From an uncultured Kiritimatiellota bacterium (lineage in GTDB: Bacteria > Verrucomicrobiota > Kiritimatiellia > RFP12 > DVOR01): a stretch of 36,393 bases of DNA. Positions within the stretch are counted from its first letter, which is position 1, and the number at the start of each line of letters is the position of its first letter. The position numbers were made by a program, and so were the translations under genes. Shown piece after piece: positions 26,097-34,149 of the stretch. The stretch lies in assembly GCA_944389945.1 (NCBI GenBank), contig CALXOF010000020.1:1-36393 (forward strand). Reading direction: 5' to 3'. The notes under the pieces were generated by a model that saw only the letters and a program-made list of their open reading frames with translations, was not told the origin of the DNA and searched no databases.

Positions 26097-27590
26097 ATGC
26101 CTAGAAAAAAGCGAGTGGAGACGCAGATGCCCCTGTCTGAAATGGCGGGGGAGGCGCCGTTGCGCCGTGAATTGCCGCAGGATATTGAGGCCGAGCAGGG
26201 GTTGTTGGGTTCGATTCTCTTGGATCCGGTGCGGGTCTTGGACATCTGCTCCACAAAGGGTTTGGTGGCGGAGGCTTTTGTCGATCCGACCCATCGCAGC
26301 ATCTATGCCGCCATCACGCGGTTGACCTCGAAGGGGCAGCCGGTCGACGGCATCACGGTGTCGAACTTCCTCAAGGGGACGGGCGACTTGGACGCGGTGG
26401 GCGGTCTGCGGGCGCTCACGGAGCTGATGGAGCGGACCCCGACCAGCGCGCACGCGAGTTACTATGCCGAGCTGGTGATGGAGCAGTATCTGCGCCGTTG
26501 CATCCTTGGCGCGGTGCGCGAAGTAGAGGCAAATGTCTACGATGCCTCGCAGTCCGCGGACTACGTGCTGGGCATGGCCGAGCAGACCATCCTGGGCATC
26601 GGCGAGGGGCGCACCAAGAGTGGCTCCAGTGTGGATTGGCGGACCTCGGTGGACGAGACGCTCTCCATGCTGACGCGTCAGTTGGAGCACCCCGGCGAAC
26701 TCTCCGGTATCCCGACGGGCTTCAAGGCGTTGGACAACCAACTGCGTGGGTTGCACAAGGGCGAGATGATCGTCTTGGCGGCGCGTCCTTCCATGGGCAA
26801 AACGTCGCTGGCGATGAACATCGCCGAATGCGTGGCACGCGGCCGCGACATCATGGGACGGCCCTTCCCCTCGGAGGACGGCCGCGTGAAGAAACGCACG
26901 GTCCTGGTCTTCTCGTTGGAAATGCCGCAAATGCAGCTGACCACGCGTATGCTCTGCGGTATCGCGGGCGTTTCCGCGCGCGAGGTGGAGAAGGGGCAGT
27001 TCGTCAAGAAGGACGTGGTCTTGCCGCTCCTGAAATCCGCCGCGAAGGAACTCCAGGAGACGCCGATCCTCTGCGATGACCAGGGCGGTCTGGACGTGAT
27101 GGAACTGCGCGCCCGTGCGCGTCACGCCCATAAACGCAACCCCGTGGAACTCATCGTTATCGACTACCTGCAATTGCTCTCCTACCGCGAGTTCGCCCAG
27201 CAGGGGCAGCAGGTGATGGTGGCGAAGATTTCGGGCGAGATCAAGGCGATGGCCAAGGAACTGAACGTGCCCGTCATTGTCCTCTCCCAGCTGTCGCGTA
27301 ACCCGGAACAGCGCGGCGGCGACGAGAAGCCCAAGAACTCCGACCTGCGTGACTCCGGCGCCATCGAGCAGGACGCGGACGTGATTTTGTTGTTGCGGCG
27401 GCCCAGCTTCATGAGTAGCCGCGTGCCGGAGCACGATGACCGTCTCCTGGCCATTGTGGACGTGTCGAAGAACCGCAACGGCGCCACCGGCGAGGTGCGT
27501 TTGAACTTCGACGGCGCCACGACGCGTTTCAAGGACCGCATCGAAACCAACCCCGACATGATGTCCGGCGACATGGAGCCTATCAACTAA
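26097..27590 (+). CDS. dnaB: Replicative DNA helicase DnaB
   Basis: Hexameric 5' to 3' helicase of the replication fork. The 497-aa protein has the N-terminal helical domain starting LPQDIEAEQGLLGSILLDP, then the RecA-fold motor with Walker A ARPSMGKTS (near residue 230), VFSLEMPQMQL, Walker B ELIVIDYLQLL, VPVIVLSQLSRNPEQR, LRDSGAIEQDADVILLL and the C-terminal KNRNGATGEVRL. No intein interrupts it. The first 20 residues are a short basic extension; ATG 26097 is preceded by AAGAAG only, and ATG 26127 is a possible alternative. bamA starts 15 nt after the stop, an unusual dnaB-bamA arrangement that suggests one transcript. Confidence 0.96.
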   Translation: MPRKKRVETQMPLSEMAGEAPLRRELPQDIEAEQGLLGSILLDPVRVLDICSTKGLVAEAFVDPTHRSIYAAITRLTSKGQPVDGITVSNFLKGTGDLDAVGGLRALTELMERTPTSAHASYYAELVMEQYLRRCILGAVREVEANVYDASQSADYVLGMAEQTILGIGEGRTKSGSSVDWRTSVDETLSMLTRQLEHPGELSGIPTGFKALDNQLRGLHKGEMIVLAARPSMGKTSLAMNIAECVARGRDIMGRPFPSEDGRVKKRTVLVFSLEMPQMQLTTRMLCGIAGVSAREVEKGQFVKKDVVLPLLKSAAKELQETPILCDDQGGLDVMELRARARHAHKRNPVELIVIDYLQLLSYREFAQQGQQVMVAKISGEIKAMAKELNVPVIVLSQLSRNPEQRGGDEKPKNSDLRDSGAIEQDADVILLLRRPSFMSSRVPEHDDRLLAIVDVSKNRNGATGEVRLNFDGATTRFKDRIETNPDMMSGDMEPIN

Positions 27591-27605
27591 GGAAAGCGAG
27601 ACCCT

Positions 27606-29972
27606 GTGAACCGAATCCTTCCCCTAGCCCTCTGCCTGATGCTCGGCCTGGCCTCCACGGCGCAGGCGGCGCGCGTGACCGTGAGCGACGTGCGCGTGCG
27701 CGCCGACGACTCCTTCGGCATCGACCCCACCGAAGCGGTCCTGGACATGTGCTCGGTGACCAAGGGCATGACCGCCGAACAGGCCGACGTGCAGGCCGCC
27801 ATCAGCGCCGACGTCAAGGCCCTCCTCGCCACGCCCAACTACGCCAAGGCGGAGGCGGCCATCGGCCAGGACAAGGACGGCAACTGGGTCATCGTCTACA
27901 CCGTCAGCCGCCGTCCACAGCTGGCGGAGGCCCCGGCCATCTCGGGCCTGGACGGCGCCATCCGCGAGAGCACCGCAGAGGAGGCTGTGGAACTGGGGCG
28001 CGACGACCGCGTGGATGACGCCATCGCCGCCGCCGCCGCGGGCCGTCTGCGCGACAAACTCGCCGAGGATGGCTATGTCGACGCCAAGGTGACCTATGAG
28101 ATTCGCCACGCCGATGTCCCCGGTTACGCCTTCCTCTCTTTCTCCGTGGAGCCCGGCAACGAACGCGACATCCACGACTATATCTTCGAGGGGAACACGG
28201 CCTTTGACAACGACACGCTGGCCAAGGCCTTCGGCTGGATGCCGATTTGGAACCCGCTCAGCTGGTTCACCGATTTCCCGCTCTCCGACGCCAAGCTCGA
28301 CGACGCCCGCGCCGCCGCCAACGCCGTCTACACCGACGCCGGTTATCTGGACGCCGAGATCTCCTTCCCCGAGCTCCGCCAGCGTCCCGACGACGACCCC
28401 GGCGAATGCGATGCCGTCTTCAAGGTCAACGAGGGCCCGCGTTACACCGTCGGCAACATCGTTGTGGAAGGCGCGACGCTCTATCCCAAGGCTGCCCTCG
28501 AGGCCGCCGCCAAGAACGCCCTCGAGACCGCGCCGGACGGCAAGGTGGCCACCGCCGCCACCCTCGCCGCCGTGCGCGCCGCCGTCGAGGATTACTACGG
28601 CTCGCGCGGTTACGTGGACACCTTCGCCAATCCTGTGATGGTTGCGCGCGCGGACGAGCCCGTGGTCGACATCACCTATCATCTCTCCGAGGGTGAGCGC
28701 GTCCGCATCCGCGATATCCAGATTCGCGGCAACTCCATCACGCAGGACAAGGTCATCCGCCGCGAGCTCGCCATCCAGCCCGGCGAGGACTACGATAGCC
28801 GCTTGGTCAAGCGTTCCGAGGCCCGTATCCGCAACCTCAACTACTTCCAGCCCGAGAGCGGCGTCACCTCCTACACCATCAAGACGCCCAACAAGGGCGA
28901 GCGCGATCTGGTCTTCGAGGTGCGCGAGACCCGCACCCTCGACACCAGCTTGGGTATTGGCGTGAGCACCGTCGACAGCTTCTTCGTCTACGGCAAGGCC
29001 ACCCAGCGCAACTTCGACCTCTTCAACCCCGGCAACGGCTTCCGCGGCGGCGGTCAGCGCGCCACGGCCGAGGCTGAAATCGGTGGTCGCCGCCAGTCCG
29101 TCCTGCTCAGCTGGACGCAGCCTTGGCTCTTCGACATGCCGCTCTCCTTCACCGTGGATGGCTATCGCCGCATGCGTTGGCGCGACTACTACGACGAAAT
29201 CCGCACGGGTGCGGCCTTCACCCTCGCGTGGAAGCCCGTCCCCATCGAGACCCCGTGGGGCGACCTGCAGCTCGACCGCCTCGGCATCCGTTACACCTTC
29301 GAGAAGGTGGAGTACGATGACCCCGACGAGGGCACGTGGTACATGAAGGACGGCTCGCCCTTCCGCTTCACCGACCAGGACGACGGCATCAACAGCAAGC
29401 TCCGCTTCTTCTGGCAGGAAGACCATCGCGACCGCCCGCTCTTCCCCACCGCCGGTTGGAACAGCCTCGCCTATGTTGAGGTCGGTCTCGGCGGCGACGC
29501 CAAGGACTATGGCCTGGGCTTCAACGTCACCAAGTACTTCAATCCTTGGAAGGACCACGTGTTGATGGCTCGCTTCCGCTTCGACACCATCGAGGCCTAC
29601 AGCGGCGACGTGCCGATGTTCGACCGCTTCTTCATCGGCGGCGGCCGTACCATCCGCGGCTTCGAGTTCCGCGAGGGCGGCCCCAAGGCCAGAGGCGCCG
29701 GCGTCGTTCCTGTGGGCGGCCAGACCCTCTGGTGCGGCACGTTGGAATACTCCATCCCGCTCGCCTCCGCAGTCTCCTTCGCCGTCTTCACCGATATCGG
29801 TTCCGTGGGCGAGGATTTCTTCGACGTCGGTGGCGACCTCCTGTGGTCCGCCGGTTGCGGTCTGCGCCTCAACCTCCCGGGCTTCCCCATCCGTCTCGAC
29901 TTCGCCAAGCCCATCGTCAACGATGACGACACCGAAGAAGAGACCTTCACCTTCTGGATCGGTATTGACTAA
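27606..29972 (+). CDS. bamA: Outer-membrane protein assembly factor BamA (Omp85)
   Basis: Central pore of the beta-barrel assembly machine in the outer membrane. The 788-aa product has a signal peptide (residues 1-22, cleavage expected after AQA). Several POTRA-type repeats follow (for example IHDYIFEGNTAFDNDTLAKAF, YTVGNIVVEGATLYPKAAL, VRIRDIQIRGNSITQDKVIRREL), then a C-terminal beta barrel. The family's L6 motif appears as GGGRTIRGFEFREGGP. The barrel ends with LDFAKPI....ETFTFWIGID, with the usual aromatic near the end. The start is GTG at 27606 behind GGAAAG. Skp/OmpH follows 13 nt later, the standard pairing. Confidence 0.94.
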   Translation: MNRILPLALCLMLGLASTAQAARVTVSDVRVRADDSFGIDPTEAVLDMCSVTKGMTAEQADVQAAISADVKALLATPNYAKAEAAIGQDKDGNWVIVYTVSRRPQLAEAPAISGLDGAIRESTAEEAVELGRDDRVDDAIAAAAAGRLRDKLAEDGYVDAKVTYEIRHADVPGYAFLSFSVEPGNERDIHDYIFEGNTAFDNDTLAKAFGWMPIWNPLSWFTDFPLSDAKLDDARAAANAVYTDAGYLDAEISFPELRQRPDDDPGECDAVFKVNEGPRYTVGNIVVEGATLYPKAALEAAAKNALETAPDGKVATAATLAAVRAAVEDYYGSRGYVDTFANPVMVARADEPVVDITYHLSEGERVRIRDIQIRGNSITQDKVIRRELAIQPGEDYDSRLVKRSEARIRNLNYFQPESGVTSYTIKTPNKGERDLVFEVRETRTLDTSLGIGVSTVDSFFVYGKATQRNFDLFNPGNGFRGGGQRATAEAEIGGRRQSVLLSWTQPWLFDMPLSFTVDGYRRMRWRDYYDEIRTGAAFTLAWKPVPIETPWGDLQLDRLGIRYTFEKVEYDDPDEGTWYMKDGSPFRFTDQDDGINSKLRFFWQEDHRDRPLFPTAGWNSLAYVEVGLGGDAKDYGLGFNVTKYFNPWKDHVLMARFRFDTIEAYSGDVPMFDRFFIGGGRTIRGFEFREGGPKARGAGVVPVGGQTLWCGTLEYSIPLASAVSFAVFTDIGSVGEDFFDVGGDLLWSAGCGLRLNLPGFPIRLDFAKPIVNDDDTEEETFTFWIGID

Positions 29973-29985
29973 TCGAAAGGACACC

Positions 29986-30585
29986 ATGAAAACCACCCTC
30001 CTGGCTCTCGCCTTCGCCCTCCCCTGCGCCCTCCTCGCTCAATCCATCGCCGTGGTGGACATGGAGCGCGTGCTCGCCAACCACCCCAACACGCCCAACG
30101 ACCAAAAGACCCTTGAGGCCACCCTCGCCGATTACACCAAGGAGCGCGACGCCCTCCGCGGGGAACTCGAGCGTATGGCCGGCGAGCGCGACCAGACCCT
30201 TAAGGACGCGCAGAACCCGATGCTTGCCGCCGCCAAGGCCGAGGAACTCCGCCAAAAGGCCGCCCAGCAGGACCGCGCTCTCCAAGAAGCTGCCCAGCGC
30301 GCCGAGGCCCAGATGGCCGAGCGTTCCCGCACCCTCTCCGAGATGGAGCGCCGTTTCATCAAGCGCACGACCGATGAAATCCAGGCCCATATCAAGGCCG
30401 AGGCTGAGAAGAAGGGGTACGATGTCGTCCTCTACAAGGATGCCGTCCCTTACGTGAAGCCTGACTGCGACATCACTGACCGCATCATCGTCCTCTGCGG
30501 CGGCATCCCCCCGAAGCAAGACACCGCCAAGGACGGCGAAGCACTCACCCCGCCCGCCAAGACCGGCCTCCCTGCCGCTAAGTAA
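29986..30585 (+). CDS. skp: Periplasmic chaperone Skp/OmpH
   Basis: Holds unfolded outer-membrane proteins in the periplasm for BamA. The 199-aa product has a signal peptide (1-19), then the family opening IAVVDMERVLANHPNT. A long Lys/Glu/Ala-rich coiled coil (about 45-130) follows, then the strand YDVVLYKDAVPYVKPDCDITDRII, where DIT is the usual near-C-terminal element. A Pro-rich tail of about 30 residues extends beyond the family norm. AAAGGA at 29976-29981 supports the start. It lies 13 nt behind bamA and 14 nt before hisI. Confidence 0.9.
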   Translation: MKTTLLALAFALPCALLAQSIAVVDMERVLANHPNTPNDQKTLEATLADYTKERDALRGELERMAGERDQTLKDAQNPMLAAAKAEELRQKAAQQDRALQEAAQRAEAQMAERSRTLSEMERRFIKRTTDEIQAHIKAEAEKKGYDVVLYKDAVPYVKPDCDITDRIIVLCGGIPPKQDTAKDGEALTPPAKTGLPAAK

Positions 30586-30599
30586 CCGAAAGGACCACC

Positions 30600-31028
30600 A
30601 TGAGCCACGAACTCGAAGAGGGCCTCACCCTCAACCTCGACTTCACCAAGATCGCCAAGGTCGCCGCCAATATCCACGAGGACAAGGACAACGTCATCCC
30701 CGTGGCCGTGCAGGACATTGACACCAAGGAGGTCATCCTCCTCGCCTACACCAACCGTCAGGCCATGGAGCTCACCTTCAAGACCCGCACCCTGACCCTC
30801 TGGTCCACCTCCCGCAACGTGCTCTGGGAGAAGGGCAAGACCTCCGGTGAGTCCTTCGAAGTTCTCGAGGCCCGCGTCAATTGCGAGCAGAACTCCCTCG
30901 TCTACTTCGTCCGTCCCCGTCGCGGCGCCATCTGCCACACCAAAAACAAGGACGGCAAGCCCCGCAACTGCTATTACCGCTCCATCAACATGGACGACGG
31001 CGTCACCCTCACCAACCTGGATCCCTAA
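30600..31028 (+). CDS. hisI: Phosphoribosyl-AMP cyclohydrolase (HisI-like)
   Basis: Third step of histidine synthesis: hydrolytic opening of the adenine ring of PR-AMP in the cytosol. The 142-aa protein follows the HisI pattern with IPVAVQDIDTKEVILLAYTN, the SRN.LWEKGKTSGE motif and Cys residues 95, 112 and 124 as the likely zinc ligands. The metal-binding aspartates of the usual DCDQD motif read NCEQN (94-98), and five extra residues separate the last two Cys. It is either a divergent subfamily or a related enzyme; no other his gene is nearby. A Shine-Dalgarno (GAAAGGA) lies just before the ATG. The following glycosyltransferase gene begins 6 nt after the stop. Confidence 0.8.
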   Translation: MSHELEEGLTLNLDFTKIAKVAANIHEDKDNVIPVAVQDIDTKEVILLAYTNRQAMELTFKTRTLTLWSTSRNVLWEKGKTSGESFEVLEARVNCEQNSLVYFVRPRRGAICHTKNKDGKPRNCYYRSINMDDGVTLTNLDP

Positions 31029-31034
31029 GGCGCA

Positions 31035-32816
31035 GTGAACCTCACGGATTGGACAAACGCCGAGGCCCTCTTCGCCGAGGGCCTTTCTGTTGTTTTGCCC
31101 TTCCACAACCTCGCCGACCGCGCCGAAGCCAACCTCGCCCGCCTCGACGCGCTCCTCCGCCCCCACGGCTTCCCCTATCGCAGCATCGCCGTCGATGACG
31201 GCAGCGCCGATGGTACGGCGGAAGCCCTGCGCCGGGCCGCGGAGAGGCTCCCCGCCGTCCTGCCGGTCCTCCTCCCCGCCAACGCCGGCAAGGGGGCCGC
31301 GTTGCTCGCCGGTCTCGAGCGGGTCAGCCACCCCTGGGTGCTCCTCCTTGACGGCGACCTTGACCTCGACCCCGCCGCTCTCCCGGCCTTCGCGGACGTC
31401 GCCCACGCCTCCGGCGCCGACCTTGTCCTTGGCGACAAACGCCACCCGCAGTCCCAAGTCCATTATCCCCTCCGCCGCCGTGTCGCCTCCGTGCTTTACG
31501 CAGGACTTGTCCGCGCGCTCCTCCGGTTGCCCGTCTCCGACACCCAGTGCGGCATGAAGCTGGTCCGCGCCGAGGTCCTCCGTTACGCCGCCCCGCGCCT
31601 CCTCGTCAAACGCTTCGCCTTTGACCTCGAGTTTCTCGCCGTCGCCCACGATGGCGGCTTCCGCCACGCAAACGCCCCTGTCCGCCTCGACTTCCAACAT
31701 CGCTGGGGTTGCCTCACCCCCGCCACTGTCTGGCGCACCCTGGTCGACACGCTGGCCATCGCCTATCGTGCCCGCTTCCTCCACTACTACGCCGGCCTCA
31801 CGCCCCTGCCGCCCCCGCCATCGGACGGCCCGCACTTCACCCTCATCGTCCCGTGCCCGGGCGACAGCGCCGTCCTGCGGCGCCTCCTTGACGCGCTCGA
31901 CACCCAGACCTACCAGCGCTTCGACCTCGTTCTCCTGCCGGACGCGCCCATCCCCGATTTCCCCGAACGCCCCTGGCTCAGCGTCCGCCCCACCGGCCCC
32001 ATGCGCCCCGCGCAAAAGCGGAATCTCGGTGCCCGCGCCGCCCAAGGAGAAGTCCTGGCCTTCATCGATGACGACGCCTATCCACGCGCGGATTGGCTCG
32101 CCAACGCCGCCGCACGCCTCGCCGGTCCAGATGCCATCGACGCCCTCGGCGGCCCCGGTCTCACCCCGCCTGATGACCCGCCATGCGCCCAGCTCTCCGG
32201 CCTCGTTTTGGCCTCACCCCTCGTCTCCGGGAACTTCCGTTGCCGTTACTTCATCCAAGGCCCACTCCGTCGCGTTGAGGACTTCCCAAGTTGCAACCTC
32301 TTCGTTCGCAAATCTGCCTTTGAGGCCATCGGCGGGTTCCGCGAAAACTACTGGCCCGGCGAGGACACCCTCCTCTGCGCCGACCTCCAAACCTCCGGCC
32401 ACACGTTGTGGTACGACCCACGCTTGGTCGTCTATCACCACCGTCGTCCGCTCTTTGGCCCACACCTCCGCCAGGTCGGCCGTTACGCCCTCCATCGCGG
32501 ACACTTCGCCCGCCGCTTCGGCCTCAACTCACGCCGCCTCTCCTATCACCTTCCTTCGCTTTTCCTTCTTGGCCTCCTGCTCGGCCCCCTCGCCTGTTGG
32601 ATCCTGCCCATCCTCACCGTTCCCTATTGCGCCATCGTCCTCCTTTGGCTTGGGCTCACGGGCTTGGACGCCCTTGTCGAAGCCCCCACCCTGCGCGCCA
32701 TCCTGCCCCTTTGGTTCGGCATTCTCGCCACACACTTGGTCTACGGCGCCCGATTCATCCAGGGCTATCTCGCCCCCGCCCTCCCCAACACCCCCCGCCC
32801 CTTCGACCATCGCTGA
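31035..32816 (+). CDS. Two-domain family 2 glycosyltransferase with C-terminal membrane helices
   Basis: A 593-aa protein joining two GT-A glycosyltransferase-2 domains. The first (about 15-250) has SVVLPFHN, AVDDGSADGT, NAGKGAALLAGL and the DxD-like LLDGDLDLDP, close to dolichyl-phosphate-mannose-synthase types. The second (about 265-490) has FTLIVPCPGDS, AFIDDDAYPRADWL and GGFRENYWPGEDTLLC, resembling polymer-type GT2 enzymes. Two or three hydrophobic helices close the protein (about 505-580), suggesting inner-membrane attachment and cell-surface glycan or lipid-linked sugar synthesis. Donor and acceptor are unknown. The start is GTG 31035. Its TGA stop lies inside the 11-bp duplicated target of the downstream mobile element, so the reading frame was not damaged. 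Confidence 0.82.
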   Translation: MNLTDWTNAEALFAEGLSVVLPFHNLADRAEANLARLDALLRPHGFPYRSIAVDDGSADGTAEALRRAAERLPAVLPVLLPANAGKGAALLAGLERVSHPWVLLLDGDLDLDPAALPAFADVAHASGADLVLGDKRHPQSQVHYPLRRRVASVLYAGLVRALLRLPVSDTQCGMKLVRAEVLRYAAPRLLVKRFAFDLEFLAVAHDGGFRHANAPVRLDFQHRWGCLTPATVWRTLVDTLAIAYRARFLHYYAGLTPLPPPPSDGPHFTLIVPCPGDSAVLRRLLDALDTQTYQRFDLVLLPDAPIPDFPERPWLSVRPTGPMRPAQKRNLGARAAQGEVLAFIDDDAYPRADWLANAAARLAGPDAIDALGGPGLTPPDDPPCAQLSGLVLASPLVSGNFRCRYFIQGPLRRVEDFPSCNLFVRKSAFEAIGGFRENYWPGEDTLLCADLQTSGHTLWYDPRLVVYHHRRPLFGPHLRQVGRYALHRGHFARRFGLNSRRLSYHLPSLFLLGLLLGPLACWILPILTVPYCAIVLLWLGLTGLDALVEAPTLRAILPLWFGILATHLVYGARFIQGYLAPALPNTPRPFDHR

Positions 32817-32819
32817 AGC
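32809..32819 (+). repeat. Target-site duplication, left copy
   Basis: ATCGCTGAAGC directly abuts the left terminal inverted repeat and is repeated exactly at 33283-33293 beyond the right one. It includes the stop codon of the glycosyltransferase gene (32814-32816). Confidence 0.88.
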
Positions 32820-32960
32820 AATACTGTCCGGGGAAAATGGGGAACCGCAAAGACGCAAGGGGAAACGCAAAACGCTTCGGGCTCCATCGGGCGCTCTGTG
32901 GCTCCGCCGCTGACCGCACCCGCCGCCCTCCGTTTCGCGCCTTGCAAATAGTTGGGTCCA

Positions 32961-33054
32961 AATGACAGGTCTGTAAGATGGCATATCTCGCTTCGAGTGA
33001 CAGTATTAGTGTTGATTTAGAGGAGTCAAATGACAGGTCTTTGGCAAGGGTGTA
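32961..33054 (+). repeat. 94-bp direct-repeat element, copy C (inside the mobile element)
   Basis: AATGACAGGTCT at 32961-32972 and 33029-33040, again 68 bp apart. A 32-codon frame starts at 32978 (MAYLASSDSIS...NDRSLARV) and stops at 33076. Confidence 0.87.
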
Positions 33055-33182
33055 TGATACATTCACCGGCCTCTAAGCCGCTCAGCTGCCATTTGGGTAG
33101 ATTTCTGGCAAGAGAGCATGGTGCCAATCACCAGGTTTGACCCGGTGTTAGCCCCTTTGAGCGTCCCTTCAGGGGCGCAATA

Positions 33183-33244
33183 GCGTGGAAATCCCAAGGG
33201 CGGCGCGACTGAAAGGAGCGATGGAGCTCGCAGGATTTCCACGC
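33183..33244 (+). other. Stem-loop with perfect 12-bp stem inside the mobile element
   Basis: GCGTGGAAATCC (33183-33194) and GGATTTCCACGC (33233-33244) enclose a 38-base loop containing AAAGGAGCGATGGAG. It could be a subterminal protein-binding structure of the element or a small structured RNA. Confidence 0.6.
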
Positions 33245-33282
33245 AAGACCGTCTTCACGGTAAAACTTCCCCGGACAGTATT

Positions 33283-33293
33283 ATCGCTGAAGC
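33283..33293 (+). repeat. Target-site duplication, right copy
   Basis: ATCGCTGAAGC directly follows the right terminal inverted repeat and matches 32809-32819 base for base. Confidence 0.88.
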
Positions 33294-33319
33294 AATCCGC
33301 CGCGAAACCTGCCGCGATG

Positions 33320-33328
33320 TGCTATACT
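33320..33328 (+). promoter_or_regulatory. Extended -10 promoter for parA, predicting a leaderless mRNA
   Basis: TGC followed by TATACT ends only 7 bp before the parA ATG at 33336, so transcription should start at or within a base or two of the start codon. The bases between (TTCGCGC) contain no Shine-Dalgarno. Confidence 0.6.
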
Positions 33329-33335
33329 TTCGCGC

Positions 33336-34133
33336 ATGAAACAGACGAAAGTCATCGCAGTGGCCAACCAGAAAGGCGGCGTCGGCAAAACGACCACCGT
33401 CGTGAACCTGGCGGCGGCCTTGGCAAGAATGCGCAAAACCGTCCTGGTCATCGACCTCGACCCCCAGGCAAACGCCACCAGCGGCTTGGGCCTGCGCCCC
33501 ACCCCCGGCACTAGCCTTTACGCGGCCCTCACCGGCCAAACCTTCATCGGCGACGTCATTCAGGGCACGCCCCTCGAAAACGTCAATATCATTCCCTCCG
33601 AGCTCGACCTCTCTGGCGCAGAGCTCGAAATCGCCCGGCAGGACGCTCACCTGCGCGTGGTGCGTGATTTGCTTGAGCCCGTCCTCACCGCGGGGGTCTA
33701 TGATTTCATTCTTATCGACTGCCCCCCTTCGCTCGGCATCCTGATGACCGCTTCGCTCGCCGCGGCCAATGGCGTCGTTGTCGCCATGCAGTGCGAATAT
33801 TACGCGATGGAGGGCCTCCAGGTCATCACCGACGTCATCCGCCGCCTGCGCGAGAACGGCGCCAACCCCGCCATCCACGTCGAGGGCATCCTCATGACGA
33901 TGTACGATGCCCGCACCAACCTCTCCGAGGATGTCGTCCAAGAGGTGCGCAAGCACTTCGGCAAACTCGTCTACAAGACCGTCATCCCGCGCAACATCCG
34001 CATCTCCGAGGCCCCCTCTTTCGGCCAGCCGGTCGTGGAGTACGACCCCTCCTCCAAGGGCGCCCAGGCCTACATCGCCCTGGCCAAGGAGTTCGCCGCC
34101 CGCGCCTCCCGCAATCAACAAACCCAAGATTGA
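33336..34133 (+). CDS. parA: ParA/Soj-type chromosome-partitioning ATPase
   Basis: Walker-type ATPase that positions chromosome origins with ParB. The 265-aa length is normal. It shows the deviant Walker [10 protein letters not shown] near residues 13-21, [15 protein letters not shown] (Walker A'), and Walker [13 protein letters not shown]. The C-terminal [14 protein letters not shown] block is typical of chromosomal Soj proteins, as is the lack of an N-terminal DNA-binding domain. No parB follows; trpB starts 16 nt after the stop. The start is fixed by the conserved N-terminus and lies 7 bp from the -10 box, so translation is probably leaderless. The upstream gap was enlarged by the 463-bp element insertion, which left the -10 intact. 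Confidence 0.95.
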   Translation: MKQTKVIAVANQKGGVGKTTTVVNLAAALARMRKTVLVIDLDPQANATSGLGLRPTPGTSLYAALTGQTFIGDVIQGTPLENVNIIPSELDLSGAELEIARQDAHLRVVRDLLEPVLTAGVYDFILIDCPPSLGILMTASLAAANGVVVAMQCEYYAMEGLQVITDVIRRLRENGANPAIHVEGILMTMYDARTNLSEDVVQEVRKHFGKLVYKTVIPRNIRISEAPSFGQPVVEYDPSSKGAQAYIALAKEFAARASRNQQTQD

Positions 34134-34149
34134 CACCACAGGATTGAAG

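Larger units (their letters stand above)
32820..33282. mobile_element. 463-bp non-autonomous transposable element (MITE-like)
   Basis: Ends in a perfect 16-bp inverted repeat (AATACTGTCCGGGGAA at 32820-32835, its complement at 33267-33282) and is flanked by an 11-bp direct duplication (32809-32819, 33283-33293). Joining the flanks restores a compact glycosyltransferase-to-parA junction. It contains no transposase gene, a 94-bp direct-repeat element (32961-33054) and a 12-bp-stem hairpin (33183-33244). IS4-type transposases make duplications of about this length, so a related enzyme elsewhere in the genome could move it (inference). Confidence 0.85.

Noticed and set aside
25821..27434. 537-codon minus-strand frame across the repeat region and dnaB
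   Set aside because: It is the complement of dnaB plus translated repeats (for example TTKDTENHKGH). The repeat-derived peptides recur in database-style spurious ORFs and have no start context.
33185..33514. Small plus-strand frame beginning in the mobile-element hairpin
   Set aside because: It runs out of frame into parA and is explained by the stem-loop and the parA coding sequence.
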